This document shows, in pieces, positions 42,860 through 52,526 of a DNA stretch of 64,000 nt. The position numbers were made by a program, and so were the translations under genes. How positions within the stretch are numbered: the first letter of the stretch is position 1; every line of letters starts with the position of its first letter. This DNA comes from Tateyamaria omphalii (GTDB lineage: Bacteria > Pseudomonadota > Alphaproteobacteria > Rhodobacterales > Rhodobacteraceae), in assembly GCF_014651375.1 (NCBI RefSeq), contig NZ_BMWT01000001.1, forward strand, positions 856,501 to 920,500. Direction: 5' to 3'. The notes below the pieces were generated by a model. It was not told the origin of the DNA. It was given only the letters and a program-made list of their open reading frames with translations, and searched no databases.

Positions 42860-43756
42860 TCAGATGCTATCGCACTGGAAGTCGGGAATGATTTGAGATC
42901 TTCTTACAAACGCGCTCACATCTGTGCCGGCAAACAAGCCATGTTCGCGCACCAAAATTGTTTTGGCACCAAATGCACGCCCTCCCAGTATGTCTGTGTG
43001 CAGTGTATCCCCGACCATCGCAATACGCTCGGGTTTCACGCCTTCCAGACGGGCAGCGGCATCATCAAACGCGTCGCCGAAGGGTTTGCCATAGAAAGTT
43101 GGCAGTAGTCCAAGACGGTCGGCCAGAAGATGCGCATAGTAGCCTGGTTCTTTGCTAAGCCCATTCTCCCGCGGCGCGACAAGGTCGGGATTGGCGACAA
43201 CCACTGGAATGGGTTTGTTGCGCAAGGCCTTTTCCAATTTAGCGAACAGATCAGGCGACAGAACGGCACTCGACAAGAACACCAGTGCATCGACATCATC
43301 CCCGTCCCAATGCCTGATATCTGCATCGATGTCCGCAAAGCAGTCTTCCGGGGTTGCCACAGCGCCCCATCGACCACTGGGCGCAATCTGTGCCAGTCTT
43401 TGAATGGTTACATCTCGGCTCGAGACGACCTCCTCTTTGTTGAAGTCAAATCCGAGACGGTGGTACCTCTCAACTGCGTCATCGCGTGTATAGCTGGCAG
43501 CGTTCGTCAGGATGATAAGGCGCTTGCCGGCGTCACGGAGGCGGGCGATGCATTGGGTGGCTCCGGGGATGGGGCGGTCGCCCACATTGAGCACACCGAA
43601 ACTGTCGAGGAGGAAGGCGTCAAACTGGTCGGCAATGTCCGTGAGCCCAGAGCAATCTTTGCTACGATCCGCAAATTCAGCGGTTGGAAACCTTGATCGT
43701 ACCTCTTCATAGCGCTGGAACGCGCCTTCTGTAGAGAGCGTGTTTTCGTAAGACAT
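42860..43756 (-). CDS. HAD-superfamily class IIA protein (NagD/AraL-like)
   Basis: A 298-residue HAD protein with a class-IIA cap. The nucleophile motif reads DAFLLDSFGVLNVGDRPIPGA, so the usual second Asp of DxD is Phe. Motif II is ILTNAASYT, and motif III/IV lies in KPFGDAFDDA and MVGDTLHTDILGG. NagD/AraL relatives dephosphorylate sugar phosphates. It is the last gene of the six-gene operon; its ATG overlaps the epimerase stop. The altered nucleophile motif leaves catalytic activity uncertain. Confidence 0.8.
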   Translation of the reverse strand: MSYENTLSTEGAFQRYEEVRSRFPTAEFADRSKDCSGLTDIADQFDAFLLDSFGVLNVGDRPIPGATQCIARLRDAGKRLIILTNAASYTRDDAVERYHRLGFDFNKEEVVSSRDVTIQRLAQIAPSGRWGAVATPEDCFADIDADIRHWDGDDVDALVFLSSAVLSPDLFAKLEKALRNKPIPVVVANPDLVAPRENGLSKEPGYYAHLLADRLGLLPTFYGKPFGDAFDDAAARLEGVKPERIAMVGDTLHTDILGGRAFGAKTILVREHGLFAGTDVSAFVRRSQIIPDFQCDSI

Positions 43757-44604
43757 CAAATCAGCCCGTACTGTCGCGCTTTGCCCTTCAGAAACGGAAG
43801 CCCCTGACCAATCACTTCTTCGGCGCTGTCTGCCACGGGGCGCCATACGGACAGGCCATGCGCGATTTCGGGTGGCATGTTTATGAAACTCTCCATGGCC
43901 AGACCACCTTCGAAGCTGACAGCGGCCAGAGTTGCGAAGATTTCATTCCAGTCACAGGTGCCTGCCCCGGGCGTTCCACGATCGGATTCTGAAAGATGGA
44001 TGTAGCGCAGATGCTCGCGTGCAGCGAGGATGCCGTTTCCCGCCCCCTTTTCTTCGATGTTCATATGGTATGTGTCCAGGTGCAGAAACATGTTGTCTGC
44101 CCCGATCCGCTCGATCATGTCGACGCCCTGTTTAGCCGTGTTTATCAAATGGGTTTCGTAACGGTTGACCGGCTCGATCCCGAACAGGAGACCGTGTTGG
44201 CCGGCAATTTTGGCGGCGGTCTCGAGCGCGCGGGCGACATTGTCGAGTTCTGAATTGGTTGGCGGTGTGCCGGATCGCTCTCCGATGCCGCCATAAGTTA
44301 CGCCGGTCAGTGCGGTCGCGCCAAGGGCGGCACAGGTTTCGATGGCGGTGGACAGGAATTCAATCGCAGCTTCTGGGTCGCGTGAAGCCCAGTTTGCCTT
44401 TGGCAAGCCCAGTGAACACACAGCTGGTAAACTGGCATTCTCCAAAAGTTGGCGGCCTAGTGTGGGATCGGTGGATGCTGGATCAAGAAGGGCGATTTCT
44501 ATGAAATCCATCCCGCATGCGGTTGCGGCAGCTATGGCCCGCGCTGCCCCATCGGCATCCCAAGACATCGTCCACATGGACGTATGTACCCCAAAACCGT
44601 TCAT
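43756..44604 (-). CDS. Sugar phosphate isomerase/epimerase (AP-endonuclease-2 TIM barrel)
   Basis: A 282-residue TIM-barrel protein of the ketose 3-epimerase type. FGIEPVNRYETHLINT and FLHLDTYHMNIEE give the metal-binding Glu, Asp and His. YIHLSESDRGTPGAG gives a further metal-ligand strand, and AMESFI the last Glu. This resembles D-psicose/D-tagatose 3-epimerases. It overlaps both neighbours by ATGA. The substrate is probably a ketose of the pathway encoded here. Confidence 0.82.
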   Translation of the reverse strand: MNGFGVHTSMWTMSWDADGAARAIAAATACGMDFIEIALLDPASTDPTLGRQLLENASLPAVCSLGLPKANWASRDPEAAIEFLSTAIETCAALGATALTGVTYGGIGERSGTPPTNSELDNVARALETAAKIAGQHGLLFGIEPVNRYETHLINTAKQGVDMIERIGADNMFLHLDTYHMNIEEKGAGNGILAAREHLRYIHLSESDRGTPGAGTCDWNEIFATLAAVSFEGGLAMESFINMPPEIAHGLSVWRPVADSAEEVIGQGLPFLKGKARQYGLI

Positions 44605-45359
44605 ATGCTGGAATATCCCCCTTCGATCATCATGAGCGCGCCGTTCACAAGCTCCGAAGCTGGAGATGCGAGATAAAGAGCCATGTCGGCAATCTCGATA
44701 GGCTCCCCAAAGCGACCAAGCGGTGTAGCGGCGATCATTGGCCCCGACTTCTCGGGAGGGCTCCAGATTTTCTTGCCCATGTCGGTCATGACGACGGTTG
44801 GGCAAATGGCGTTCACCTGAATGTTGTGTGGCGCAAGCTCGGTCATGAGCGATTTCGTCAGGGTGTTGAGCCCACCTTTTGAGGAGGCATAGGCCGCGTG
44901 GTCAGGCAGTGCGATTACCCCCGTCTGGGACGAGATGTTGATGATCTTGCCCGCCTTTGCCGCAATCATGGCCGGGGCGAGGCCTTTGGCCAGCAAGAAA
45001 GGTGCGCGAAGATTGATTGCCATTGTACGGTCCCAGTCTTCGGCGCTGTAGCTCAGCACGGATCCAACCAACGCCACGCCCGCCGAGTTGACCAGAATGT
45101 CGATCCGGGGAGACAGGGCCAACGCATTCTTGACCAGTGCATTACACCCTTCTGCCGTCGAAATGTCAGCGACAATGGTTTCGCAACCGGTCGTTGCGGC
45201 AACAGCAGTCAGCCGTGTTTGGGATTGACCCGTCGCGATCACGCGCGCTCCGGCGTCTGCAAACACTTTTACGATCTCGGCGCCGATGCCTGATGAGCCA
45301 CCAGTCACGAGTGCTGTTCTGCCTGCGATCGAGAAACGGTCCGTCCAGTTCATGGTCAT
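44601..45359 (-). CDS. Short-chain dehydrogenase/reductase
   Basis: A 252-residue SDR with the NAD(P) motif [11 protein letters not shown] (about 19-29), VNSAGVAL and the catalytic Ser...Tyr-x-x-x-Lys (INISSQTG...YASSKGG). The residue at the Tyr position lies in [11 protein letters not shown]. It probably oxidises a polyol or sugar to a keto form. Both ends overlap adjacent genes by ATGA. Confidence 0.85.
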   Translation of the reverse strand: MTMNWTDRFSIAGRTALVTGGSSGIGAEIVKVFADAGARVIATGQSQTRLTAVAATTGCETIVADISTAEGCNALVKNALALSPRIDILVNSAGVALVGSVLSYSAEDWDRTMAINLRAPFLLAKGLAPAMIAAKAGKIINISSQTGVIALPDHAAYASSKGGLNTLTKSLMTELAPHNIQVNAICPTVVMTDMGKKIWSPPEKSGPMIAATPLGRFGEPIEIADMALYLASPASELVNGALMMIEGGYSSI

Positions 45360-45913
45360 TCCAGATTTGTATGGTTGGCGCGCATTTGATCGGGTGAAAG
45401 TCCCATCGCGTCGCGTAGGTGCAGGATTAGCAGCTCAAAAAACAGAAACTGCGTTGCTTCGAAAAGCGAACCCATCGGCAGTATCGATGTCGTCATGGTC
45501 CTGTCATTTGCCATGGTCTGCGCGGCGAGGTGTACGACGTGATCGACTGTTTGGGGGACTGCCGCCTCAGGTTCTGCCGTAACACACAACGTGGTTGCAC
45601 CGTCCTGTTTCGCGACGCCGACCAGGCCAGCGACGGTCGAAAAATGCCCTGGCCCAGCACTGATAATCAGCAAATCTCCGGACCCGATGGGCGGCGTTGT
45701 CATGTCGCCAACCACATGCACGTCGTGCCCGAGGTGGAACAGCCGCATGGCAAGGGATTTCATCATCAACCCTTCACGACCCACCCCGTAAACAGCAATC
45801 CTGTTCGCCTTTTGAATCGGCGTAGCCATCGTTTCGATCTGGTCCGGCAATGCCGAGTTCAGAACACCTTGAACCTCCGAAAGCGCTTGTGCTGCTTTGT
45901 CTTGCCAACTCAT
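45356..45913 (-). CDS. SIS-domain sugar phosphate isomerase (6-phospho-3-hexuloisomerase-like)
   Basis: A 185-residue SIS protein with [33 protein letters not shown] and [14 protein letters not shown], which are PHI-type signatures. PHI enzymes interconvert hexulose 6-phosphate and fructose 6-phosphate. No hexulose-phosphate synthase gene is nearby, so the substrate may differ. Confidence 0.8.
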   Translation of the reverse strand: MSWQDKAAQALSEVQGVLNSALPDQIETMATPIQKANRIAVYGVGREGLMMKSLAMRLFHLGHDVHVVGDMTTPPIGSGDLLIISAGPGHFSTVAGLVGVAKQDGATTLCVTAEPEAAVPQTVDHVVHLAAQTMANDRTMTTSILPMGSLFEATQFLFFELLILHLRDAMGLSPDQMRANHTNLE

Positions 45914-47283
45914 TCCGTCGCCTCGGTACGCTTGGGCCCAAGAAGGGGCATCACGTGTTTCAGCGCCTGTTCTGTGAGGCCGGTTTCGTGCAGAAGGTCA
46001 AAAACGGTATAGCGTCGACGAATATGGGGTGCGGCGCGTAACGTACGCAAAAGATGATCTGGTGATACCCCGATCTGGTGAGCGAATGCAGGTGCGTTTG
46101 CTTCCCGTAGCATACCAATCATGTCTTCGGCGCGAAGCAGATGCGAGCACAGGCGCGATCGGATGTCGGGCCAGACTGACACAAGCAGTTCCAGGCGTGC
46201 ACGGTGATCCACGCGGCCAAGGTGCTTGGCGCGCACCTCTTGCTCGGATTTGGCTGCAACATACGGGTCCGGGATGTCTTTTCGAACAGTCCGTAACCGT
46301 GCATCGATATCCGGTGCTGTGGCCAGCGTGGCATCGACGTCAAGCTGTGTCAGATCTTGCTTGATCAGCCAGTCGTAGACGGAAAGAGCGGCCACACACC
46401 CAACCGCGACAGCTGCACCATGGCTGACTTTGCGCCCGTTGTGGCTGTGGTCTTCCATTTCCCACATATGAGCGATCTGGTGGTCGGCACCGGAAGCTGG
46501 ACGGGAAGAGCCGTGGAACTCCATTGCAAATCCAACGGCTGTGAGCCCGATAAACAGCCGCGCGACCGCATCAATGTCTCCTTTGAGGATCCCTGCAGGT
46601 CCGGCGAGCCAGCCACGCAGATGATTTTGTACCAATGGCCAAGCGTTGTCGTCGATGGCTTCGATGTTCAACGCATCAGCAATGATCCAATCACCCCCCG
46701 CGGGCATTTTGCCGGACAGATCGGCATACCCCCACCCCGTCATCTCTGCCGGTGCAGTGGCCAACACATCAAGATCAGCGATCATCGCAATCGGTGCCCG
46801 AGTGGGAATCGTGACTTTGAACCCTTCCTTGGCCAGCGGGGCACCGGCGCTTGTGTATCCGTCCATCGAAGCCGCAGTTGCCACGGTCAGATAGCGTTGA
46901 TTGGTTTGGAATGCAGCGTATTTCACCAGGTCGTTGATCACACCCGAGCCAACAGACACGGGAAACAGTTCGTTGTCTTCGGCAAGGCGTGCGCGGAACG
47001 GCTCTGCAGTTGTAACCGCGGCTTTTGGCAAGGGGTCGCTTGGCAGAACAAGTGTCTCTGTTTGAAAGCCTGCATCGGCCAGCGAAGCGACGACAGCATC
47101 ACCGGCTGCGCCAAATCCGGCGTCATCTGCCATGATCAGGGCGCGTGGTTTGTCTGTGACGCGGCGCGCCACTGCGCCTGTTTGTCTGGTCGCGCCGGGG
47201 GCGATTAGTAGCTCGTCTGTCGCTTCCGACTGGCGGACAGCCGGGCGGATGAGTTGGTCAAGCTGTGACTGCCAATTTGCCAT
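45910..47283 (-). CDS. sn-Glycerol-1-phosphate dehydrogenase family protein (AraM/EgsA-like)
   Basis: A 457-residue metal-dependent polyol dehydrogenase. The nucleotide site is [32 protein letters not shown] follows, and the metal His pairs lie in [14 protein letters not shown] and [12 protein letters not shown]. AraM of Bacillus subtilis, encoded in the arabinose operon, reduces dihydroxyacetone phosphate to glycerol 1-phosphate. Here the enzyme sits with sugar isomerases and probably acts on a related polyol phosphate. The substrate is unproven. Confidence 0.8.
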   Translation of the reverse strand: MANWQSQLDQLIRPAVRQSEATDELLIAPGATRQTGAVARRVTDKPRALIMADDAGFGAAGDAVVASLADAGFQTETLVLPSDPLPKAAVTTAEPFRARLAEDNELFPVSVGSGVINDLVKYAAFQTNQRYLTVATAASMDGYTSAGAPLAKEGFKVTIPTRAPIAMIADLDVLATAPAEMTGWGYADLSGKMPAGGDWIIADALNIEAIDDNAWPLVQNHLRGWLAGPAGILKGDIDAVARLFIGLTAVGFAMEFHGSSRPASGADHQIAHMWEMEDHSHNGRKVSHGAAVAVGCVAALSVYDWLIKQDLTQLDVDATLATAPDIDARLRTVRKDIPDPYVAAKSEQEVRAKHLGRVDHRARLELLVSVWPDIRSRLCSHLLRAEDMIGMLREANAPAFAHQIGVSPDHLLRTLRAAPHIRRRYTVFDLLHETGLTEQALKHVMPLLGPKRTEATE

Positions 47284-47289
47284 CCCGAA

Positions 47290-48318
47290 CTACCTCCGCG
47301 CCTTTCCGTCGGCATCGAAACGGTGAATTCGGTCCTCCATCAAAACCAGATGGATCGTATCGCCCGACGCGAGCGTATCTTCTCCGTCGGTTTTTACGAC
47401 AATCTGCGTTCCGTCGCTGTCCGCCGTGTAAAGATAGCTCTCACCACCCAGTTGTTCCTTCACCTTTATGGTGACAGGCAATCCATCGGGCTCGACGCGA
47501 ATGTGTTCTGGCCTGATGCCCAGCTTTGCCGTGTTTTTGTCCACGCCTACAGCCTGAGCCAATTGGCTTGCCGCGGGCACGATGTTCATGGCAGGGGACC
47601 CAATGAAGCTTGCAACAAATTCCGTGGCTGGGCGGTGATACAGGTCCATTGGCGCGCCTACCTGCTCAAGTTTCCCGCCATTCAAAACGACAATCTGATC
47701 CGCCATCGTCATTGCTTCCACTTGATCGTGGGTGACATAAATCATCGTTGCGCCAAGCTCTTTGTGTAGCGCTTCCAGTTCGATCCGCATTTGCACTCGT
47801 AGCTTGGCATCAAGGTTCGACAGCGGCTCATCAAAAAGGAACACTTTGGGGTTCTTCACAATTGAACGCCCAATGGCTACGCGCTGACGCTGGCCGCCGG
47901 ACAATTGCGAAGGTTTGCGATCAAGTAGCTCCGAGAGCTGCAGAATTCTGGCCGCCTCTTCGACTCGGCGCGCGCGTTCATCGGGCGCAACCCCACCCAC
48001 TTTCATGCCGAATTCCATATTGGCGCGAACCGACATGTGAGGATAAAGCGCATAAGATTGAAACACCATCGACAGGTCGCGGTCGGCAGGCTCAAGGTCC
48101 GTTACGTCTCGTCCGTCAATCTCGATCGTGCCGGTGTCGATCCCTTCAAGCCCTGCGATAGACCGCAAGAGAGTCGACTTCCCGCAACCTGATGGGCCCA
48201 CAAAGACCACGAACGCGCCATCCTCGATATCCAACGACACCTCGGTCAATGCTTGTAAGGCGCCGTAAAACTTATTTATTTTCGAGAGCTTAACCTGAGC
48301 CACGCGTGTTTCTTCCAT
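47290..48318 (-). CDS. Sugar ABC transporter ATP-binding protein (UgpC/MsmK type)
   Basis: A 342-residue ATPase with Walker A GPSGCGKST (41-49), signature LSGGQRQRVAIGRSI, VFLFDEPLSNLD and a C-terminal MOI/TOBE regulatory domain (LGIRPEHIRVEPDG). It heads the minus arm of the divergent locus and serves the binding protein and permeases on the plus arm. ATG at 48318; a GTG at 48303 with a better GGAAG site is a reasonable alternative. Confidence 0.86.
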   Translation of the reverse strand: MEETRVAQVKLSKINKFYGALQALTEVSLDIEDGAFVVFVGPSGCGKSTLLRSIAGLEGIDTGTIEIDGRDVTDLEPADRDLSMVFQSYALYPHMSVRANMEFGMKVGGVAPDERARRVEEAARILQLSELLDRKPSQLSGGQRQRVAIGRSIVKNPKVFLFDEPLSNLDAKLRVQMRIELEALHKELGATMIYVTHDQVEAMTMADQIVVLNGGKLEQVGAPMDLYHRPATEFVASFIGSPAMNIVPAASQLAQAVGVDKNTAKLGIRPEHIRVEPDGLPVTIKVKEQLGGESYLYTADSDGTQIVVKTDGEDTLASGDTIHLVLMEDRIHRFDADGKARR

Positions 48319-48350
48319 CTCTGTGCTACATGCCAGCATCGTGACATTTT

Positions 48351-48394
48351 ACATTTGAATGTTGACTTATACATCTGAATGTACATTTGTATGC
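48351..48394. promoter_or_regulatory. Cluster of ACATyTGAATGT operators between the two sugar arms
   Basis: ACATTTGAATGT (48351-48362), ACATCTGAATGT (48371-48382) and ACATTTGTATGC (48383-48394), each a near palindrome ACATT-TG-AATGT. A TTGACT hexamer (48363) lies between the first two. They occupy the divergent promoter and are likely sites for the SorC-type regulator of this locus. Confidence 0.6.
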
Positions 48395-48440
48395 TTCCAG
48401 AAACAAAAGATTGTCAACCTTTTCTGGATGGGAGGATCAC

Positions 48441-49781
48441 ATGAATTTCAGAAAGCTAATGGCGTCGACCGCAATGGCGGCGACGATGGCCACGACGGCC
48501 GTCGCAGATGGCCACGGTTGGTCGCTGAAAGAGGCGGCGGCCCCCTATGCGGGCACCACTGTAGATGTCGTTTTTCTTCTGCGTCCTGGGTATGAAGCGA
48601 TCGAAGCGATGCTGCCGGCCTTCGAAGAAGAAACCGGCATCAAGATCAACATCATCAAACACCCGTACGAGAATGCCTTGGGTGAGCAGGTCCGCGACTT
48701 TGTGGCCGGAGGGGATCTGGATATTGCCCTGATCGACCTCGTTTGGATCGGCAATTTTGCCGAGAATGACTGGATCCTGCCCTTGGCGGATGTGCAGGCG
48801 AAATTCCCGGATGCCGTCGATCCTGATCTGGACATTGACGATTTCTTTCCGCTGGTGCTGAACGCCTTCGGTGGCTGGAACGAAACCCTCTATGGGCTGC
48901 CGTTCGACAATTATTCCGGTCTGATGTTCTACAACAGCTGCATGTTGAAAGAGGCTGGTTTTGATGGCCCGCCTGAAACGTGGCAACAGCTCAAGGATGA
49001 GTACGGTCCTGCGCTCACCAAGGATGGGAAATACGCCTTTGCGCTGCAGTCCAAGCGTAACGAAACCCAATCGGCAGACAGTTTTGCCCGGGTCCTCTGG
49101 CCCTTTGGTGGCTCGTTCCTCAATGATGAATTCAAATCGAACCTCTTGAGCGAAGAAAGTCAGGCGGGTCTTCAGTTCCGTCAGGACCTGATGCAATACA
49201 TGCCTGACGGTATCGTGGCCTATGACCATGCCGAGACTGTCAACGGCTTCGCCCAAGGCGATATTGCGATGATCACGGAATGGTCGGCCTTCTACTCGAC
49301 CGTCGTTTCGCCTGAGACATCGACCGTGGCAGATTGCGTCGAGATTGCACCTGAACCCATGGGACCTGCGGGTCGCAAGCCTGCGCTGGGCGGTTTCTCC
49401 CTGGCCGTTGCAGCGCAAGCTGATGATGCTGAACAGGCGGCTGCCTACTTGTTCATTCAATGGGCCACCTCGAAGGCCAATGCGCGTGAATATCTTGAAC
49501 GCGGCGGCGTTCCGGCCCGTCAGTCGGTTTACGTGGAAGATGGGCTTGAGGACTTCAAATTCGTCCCGGCTCTGGTCGAGTCCTGGCAAGACGGTGTGCC
49601 GGAATTCCGTCCACGTTTTGCCGAGTGGCCAGAGATCACCGAGATTGTCCAGGAGTGGGGCACCAAGATGATGCTGGGTGAAGTGACCACCGTGGAAGGG
49701 GCCGAAGAGATCGGCACCCGTATGGAAGCCGTCCTTGAAGAAGCGGGTTACTATTCCGGCGAAAAGCCAATGGCACAGTGA
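48441..49781 (+). CDS. Sugar ABC transporter substrate-binding protein (family 1)
   Basis: A 446-residue periplasmic protein with signal peptide about 1-22 (MAATMATTAVA-DGHG). MalE/UgpB-type features include VVFLLRPGYEAIEAMLPAFEEETGIKI, GGDLDIALIDLVWIGNFA and FAQGDIAMITEWSAF. GGAGG lies 7 bp before the ATG. The ligand is probably a sugar or polyol. Confidence 0.88.
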   Translation: MNFRKLMASTAMAATMATTAVADGHGWSLKEAAAPYAGTTVDVVFLLRPGYEAIEAMLPAFEEETGIKINIIKHPYENALGEQVRDFVAGGDLDIALIDLVWIGNFAENDWILPLADVQAKFPDAVDPDLDIDDFFPLVLNAFGGWNETLYGLPFDNYSGLMFYNSCMLKEAGFDGPPETWQQLKDEYGPALTKDGKYAFALQSKRNETQSADSFARVLWPFGGSFLNDEFKSNLLSEESQAGLQFRQDLMQYMPDGIVAYDHAETVNGFAQGDIAMITEWSAFYSTVVSPETSTVADCVEIAPEPMGPAGRKPALGGFSLAVAAQADDAEQAAAYLFIQWATSKANAREYLERGGVPARQSVYVEDGLEDFKFVPALVESWQDGVPEFRPRFAEWPEITEIVQEWGTKMMLGEVTTVEGAEEIGTRMEAVLEEAGYYSGEKPMAQ

Positions 49782-49804
49782 CACGTATTCCTGAATAAAG
49801 ACCG

Positions 49805-49828
49805 GAAGGGCGCCTTAGAGCGCCCTTC
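49805..49828 (+). terminator. Intercistronic hairpin after the sugar-binding protein gene
   Basis: A 9-bp perfect stem GAAGGGCGC / GCGCCCTTC with loop CTTAGA and no T-run, in the 70-bp gap before the first permease gene. It is likely to stabilise upstream mRNA, as at malE-malF. Confidence 0.65.
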
Positions 49829-49851
49829 GCGCCGAGGTAATAGGAGCAGAA

Positions 49852-50721
49852 ATGCGCGGAAAAGTATCCCGTAGAACGATCTTCGCGTTCATCGGCCCCG
49901 CGGTCATAGGGTTGGCAATGGTCGGTATTGCGCCGTTGCTTTACGCGCTGTGGACCTCGTTGCACTTTTTTAACCTGACCAAGTTGAAGAAGGTTAAGTT
50001 TATCGGGTTCGAGAATTACTGGACCGTGCTCACAGACGAAGTGTTTTGGCAGGCTATGGGACGCACCATGTTTCTGCTTGGCACCGCGCTGCCTCTGCAA
50101 CTGGCCCTTGGACTTGGAATTGCGCTGGTCTTGCACCAGCCCGGTTTGACGCTCATTAAAACGCTCGCGCGTCTCAGCCTTGTGTTGCCGATGGCGACAA
50201 CCTACGCCGTTGTTGGCCTGTTGGGCCAGGTAATGTTCAACCAGAAATTTGGCGTTGTGAACCAGCTAATGGGCGGGGCGAACATCAACTGGATTGGTGA
50301 CCCCGAGAACGCCTTTGTGATGATTGTCTTTTGGGATGTCTGGCAGTGGACACCTTTCGTGGCTCTTGTATTGCTGGCAGGTCTGACAATGGTCCCGGGC
50401 GAGATCGAAGAGGCTGCACGGCTGGAAACCACGTCAAAATGGACTGTACTGCGTTACGTGCAACTGCCTTTCCTGATCCCCGGCCTTGTAGCCGTCTTGA
50501 TCCTTCGTACAGCAGATACGCTGAAACTGTTTGATATGGTGTTCACCCTTACCCGGGGTGGTCCAGGGTCTTCGACCGAGTTTATCTCGCTCATGATCCA
50601 GCGCGTAGGTTTTCGCGGTTTTGATCAGGGGTTGGCGTCCGCCCAGGCCATCATCCTGCTGATCATAACCATCATCTTGGCGCAGATTTACATCCGCGTT
50701 TTCTATAAGGAGGTCAATTGA
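49852..50721 (+). CDS. Sugar ABC transporter permease (MalF/UgpA-like)
   Basis: A 289-residue six-helix permease starting with RGKVSRRTIFAFIGPAVIGLAMVGIAPLLYALW. The coupling segment is EIEEAARLETTSKWTVLRYVQLPFLIPGL. It forms the translocation path with the next gene; their junction is TGATG. Confidence 0.88.
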   Translation: MRGKVSRRTIFAFIGPAVIGLAMVGIAPLLYALWTSLHFFNLTKLKKVKFIGFENYWTVLTDEVFWQAMGRTMFLLGTALPLQLALGLGIALVLHQPGLTLIKTLARLSLVLPMATTYAVVGLLGQVMFNQKFGVVNQLMGGANINWIGDPENAFVMIVFWDVWQWTPFVALVLLAGLTMVPGEIEEAARLETTSKWTVLRYVQLPFLIPGLVAVLILRTADTLKLFDMVFTLTRGGPGSSTEFISLMIQRVGFRGFDQGLASAQAIILLIITIILAQIYIRVFYKEVN

Positions 50722-51548
50722 TGGCCGCCGCCCGCACGCAAAGCCCGCTTTGGGGGCAGATCGCACTGTTAATCGTGATCATCGCCGTCTGCGTCTTCCC
50801 ATTCTATTGGATGGTCACAACGTCGCTGAAAACCCATGTGGTCGCCCTCGAAGCCCCGCCAGTCTGGATTTTCGAACCGACTCTGGCCAATTATCGAGAG
50901 GCGTTGTTCGAAGACGGCGTTTTGCGCACGCTCATCAACTCGTTGGTGATCGCCATATGCACCACAGGCCTTGCTTTGGTGCTGGGGGTGCCGGCGGCCT
51001 TTGCACTGGCGCGCTTCGAGTTTCGTGGCAAGAAGGACCTTTGGTTCTGGTTCATCACCAACCGCATGGTGTCGCCCATTGTGCTGGCCCTGCCGTTCTT
51101 CCTGATTGCCCGCAACCTTGGCCTTTTGGACAAACACGTCACGCTTATCCTGATCTATCTGACCTTCAACCTGCCGATCGTGATCTGGATCGTCACGGAT
51201 CAGTTCCGCGGCATCCCCTATGATTTGGACGAGGCCGCGCGCCTCGAAGGCGCATCGCAGTTCCGCATCATGCGTTCGATCTGCCTGCCCCTGGCGATGC
51301 CGGGCGTGGCCGTGTCCGCGATCTTTTCTTTCATCTTCTCTTGGAACGAGTTGATGTTTGGCCTGATCCTGACCCGTACCGACGCCAAGACTGCACCCGC
51401 CATGGCGGTCAGCTTCATGGAAGGGTACAACTTGCCCTATGGAAAGATCATGGCCACATCGACCTTGATCGTCATCCCTGTCTTGATCTTTGCGCTCTTG
51501 GCGTCGAAACAGCTGGTCCGCGGCCTCACGATGGGCGCGGTCAAGTAA
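50721..51548 (+). CDS. Sugar ABC transporter permease (MalG/UgpE-like)
   Basis: A 275-residue permease with FPFYWMVTTSLKTHVVALEAPPVW at the N-terminus and the coupling segment YDLDEAARLEGASQFRIMRSICLPLAMPG. The ATG at 50721 overlaps the previous stop and has a good AAGGAGG site. It completes the importer with the ATPase encoded on the other strand. Confidence 0.88.
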   Translation: MAAARTQSPLWGQIALLIVIIAVCVFPFYWMVTTSLKTHVVALEAPPVWIFEPTLANYREALFEDGVLRTLINSLVIAICTTGLALVLGVPAAFALARFEFRGKKDLWFWFITNRMVSPIVLALPFFLIARNLGLLDKHVTLILIYLTFNLPIVIWIVTDQFRGIPYDLDEAARLEGASQFRIMRSICLPLAMPGVAVSAIFSFIFSWNELMFGLILTRTDAKTAPAMAVSFMEGYNLPYGKIMATSTLIVIPVLIFALLASKQLVRGLTMGAVK

Positions 51549-51557
51549 GGGGCTGCC

Positions 51558-52526
51558 ATGTCACGGCGAACGAAAACCGAAATCCTCGATGCAGAAGAAC
51601 AGCTTCTGGTGCGGCTCGCCTATGCCTGCGAAGTGGAAGGCATGACACAAGCGCAAGCCGCAGAGACTTTTGGCCTGACCCGACTGCGCGTGAACAAGGC
51701 GCTATCCGACGCGCGCGAGCGTGGGATCGTCCGGGTGTCGATCAACTCTGCTCTTGGTCCCTGCGTTGCGCTGGAATCCGATCTTGTTGACCGGTTTGGA
51801 TTGTCTTCGGCGACCGTGGCCCCGGTTGGGCAAGAGACATTCAACCCTCACACCATACTTGGCGCCGCACTTGGGCAGTTTCTGACCCGCCTGTTGTCAC
51901 AGCCGGACATTCGTCTCTTTGGTATGTCCTGGGGCAACACATTGAACATGGCGACCCGTTTCATGGAGCCTTTGAACCGCCCCGATTTGGAAATCACCAG
52001 CGTTATGGGCGGTTTGACCAAGGGGTCGGACGTTAACAGCTACGAGATTACAACCCGGCTCGCGGACCTGTGCAATGCAGCCCACAGTTATTTCACTGCT
52101 CCGGTTTATGCTGCCAGTGTTACAAGCCGCGATATTCTGCGCGATCAAAAGGAGTTTCGCGGCTCTATCGACAAGATATTGCAGGCTGATGGCTTGGCCC
52201 TCGCTGCAGGAGACATGAAAAACTCTCTCCTTCTTGCGGATGGTTTGCCGGACGATGTCTCGGTTGAGAGCCTCGCAGACGCCGGTGCGGTGGGTGACAT
52301 TATGGGGTACTTTCTGGACGCGAGCGGTGCACTGCTCGACCACGAAATCAATGACCGGGTTCTTGGTATCGCACTTCAGGATCTGGATGATTTGCCGAAC
52401 GTGGTTGTTGCTGCGGGAGGACTTCACAAGCTGGCAATCGTTCGTGCGATCCTGCTGCGCGGTTGCGTTGACCATCTGGTGACGGATGAGCATCTGGCGC
52501 GTGCCCTTTTAGAGACCGCATCTTGA
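51558..52526 (+). CDS. SorC/DeoR-type sugar-binding transcriptional regulator
   Basis: A 322-residue protein. The N-terminal HTH is LVRLAYACEVEGMTQAQAAETFGLTRLRVNKALSDARERGIV. The C-terminal SorC effector domain includes FGMSWGNTLNMATRFM, ADAGAVGDIMGYFLDASG and VVVAAGGLHKLAIVRAILLRGCVDHLVTDE. Such regulators bind a sugar phosphate and usually repress the local operons. It is 9 bp after the permease and overlaps the kinase start. Confidence 0.88.
   Translation: MSRRTKTEILDAEEQLLVRLAYACEVEGMTQAQAAETFGLTRLRVNKALSDARERGIVRVSINSALGPCVALESDLVDRFGLSSATVAPVGQETFNPHTILGAALGQFLTRLLSQPDIRLFGMSWGNTLNMATRFMEPLNRPDLEITSVMGGLTKGSDVNSYEITTRLADLCNAAHSYFTAPVYAASVTSRDILRDQKEFRGSIDKILQADGLALAAGDMKNSLLLADGLPDDVSVESLADAGAVGDIMGYFLDASGALLDHEINDRVLGIALQDLDDLPNVVVAAGGLHKLAIVRAILLRGCVDHLVTDEHLARALLETAS

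Noticed and set aside
48456..49784. 442-codon minus-strand frame opposite the sugar-binding protein gene
   Set aside because: Fully antisense to a clear binding protein with signal peptide and ribosome site; no known motif.
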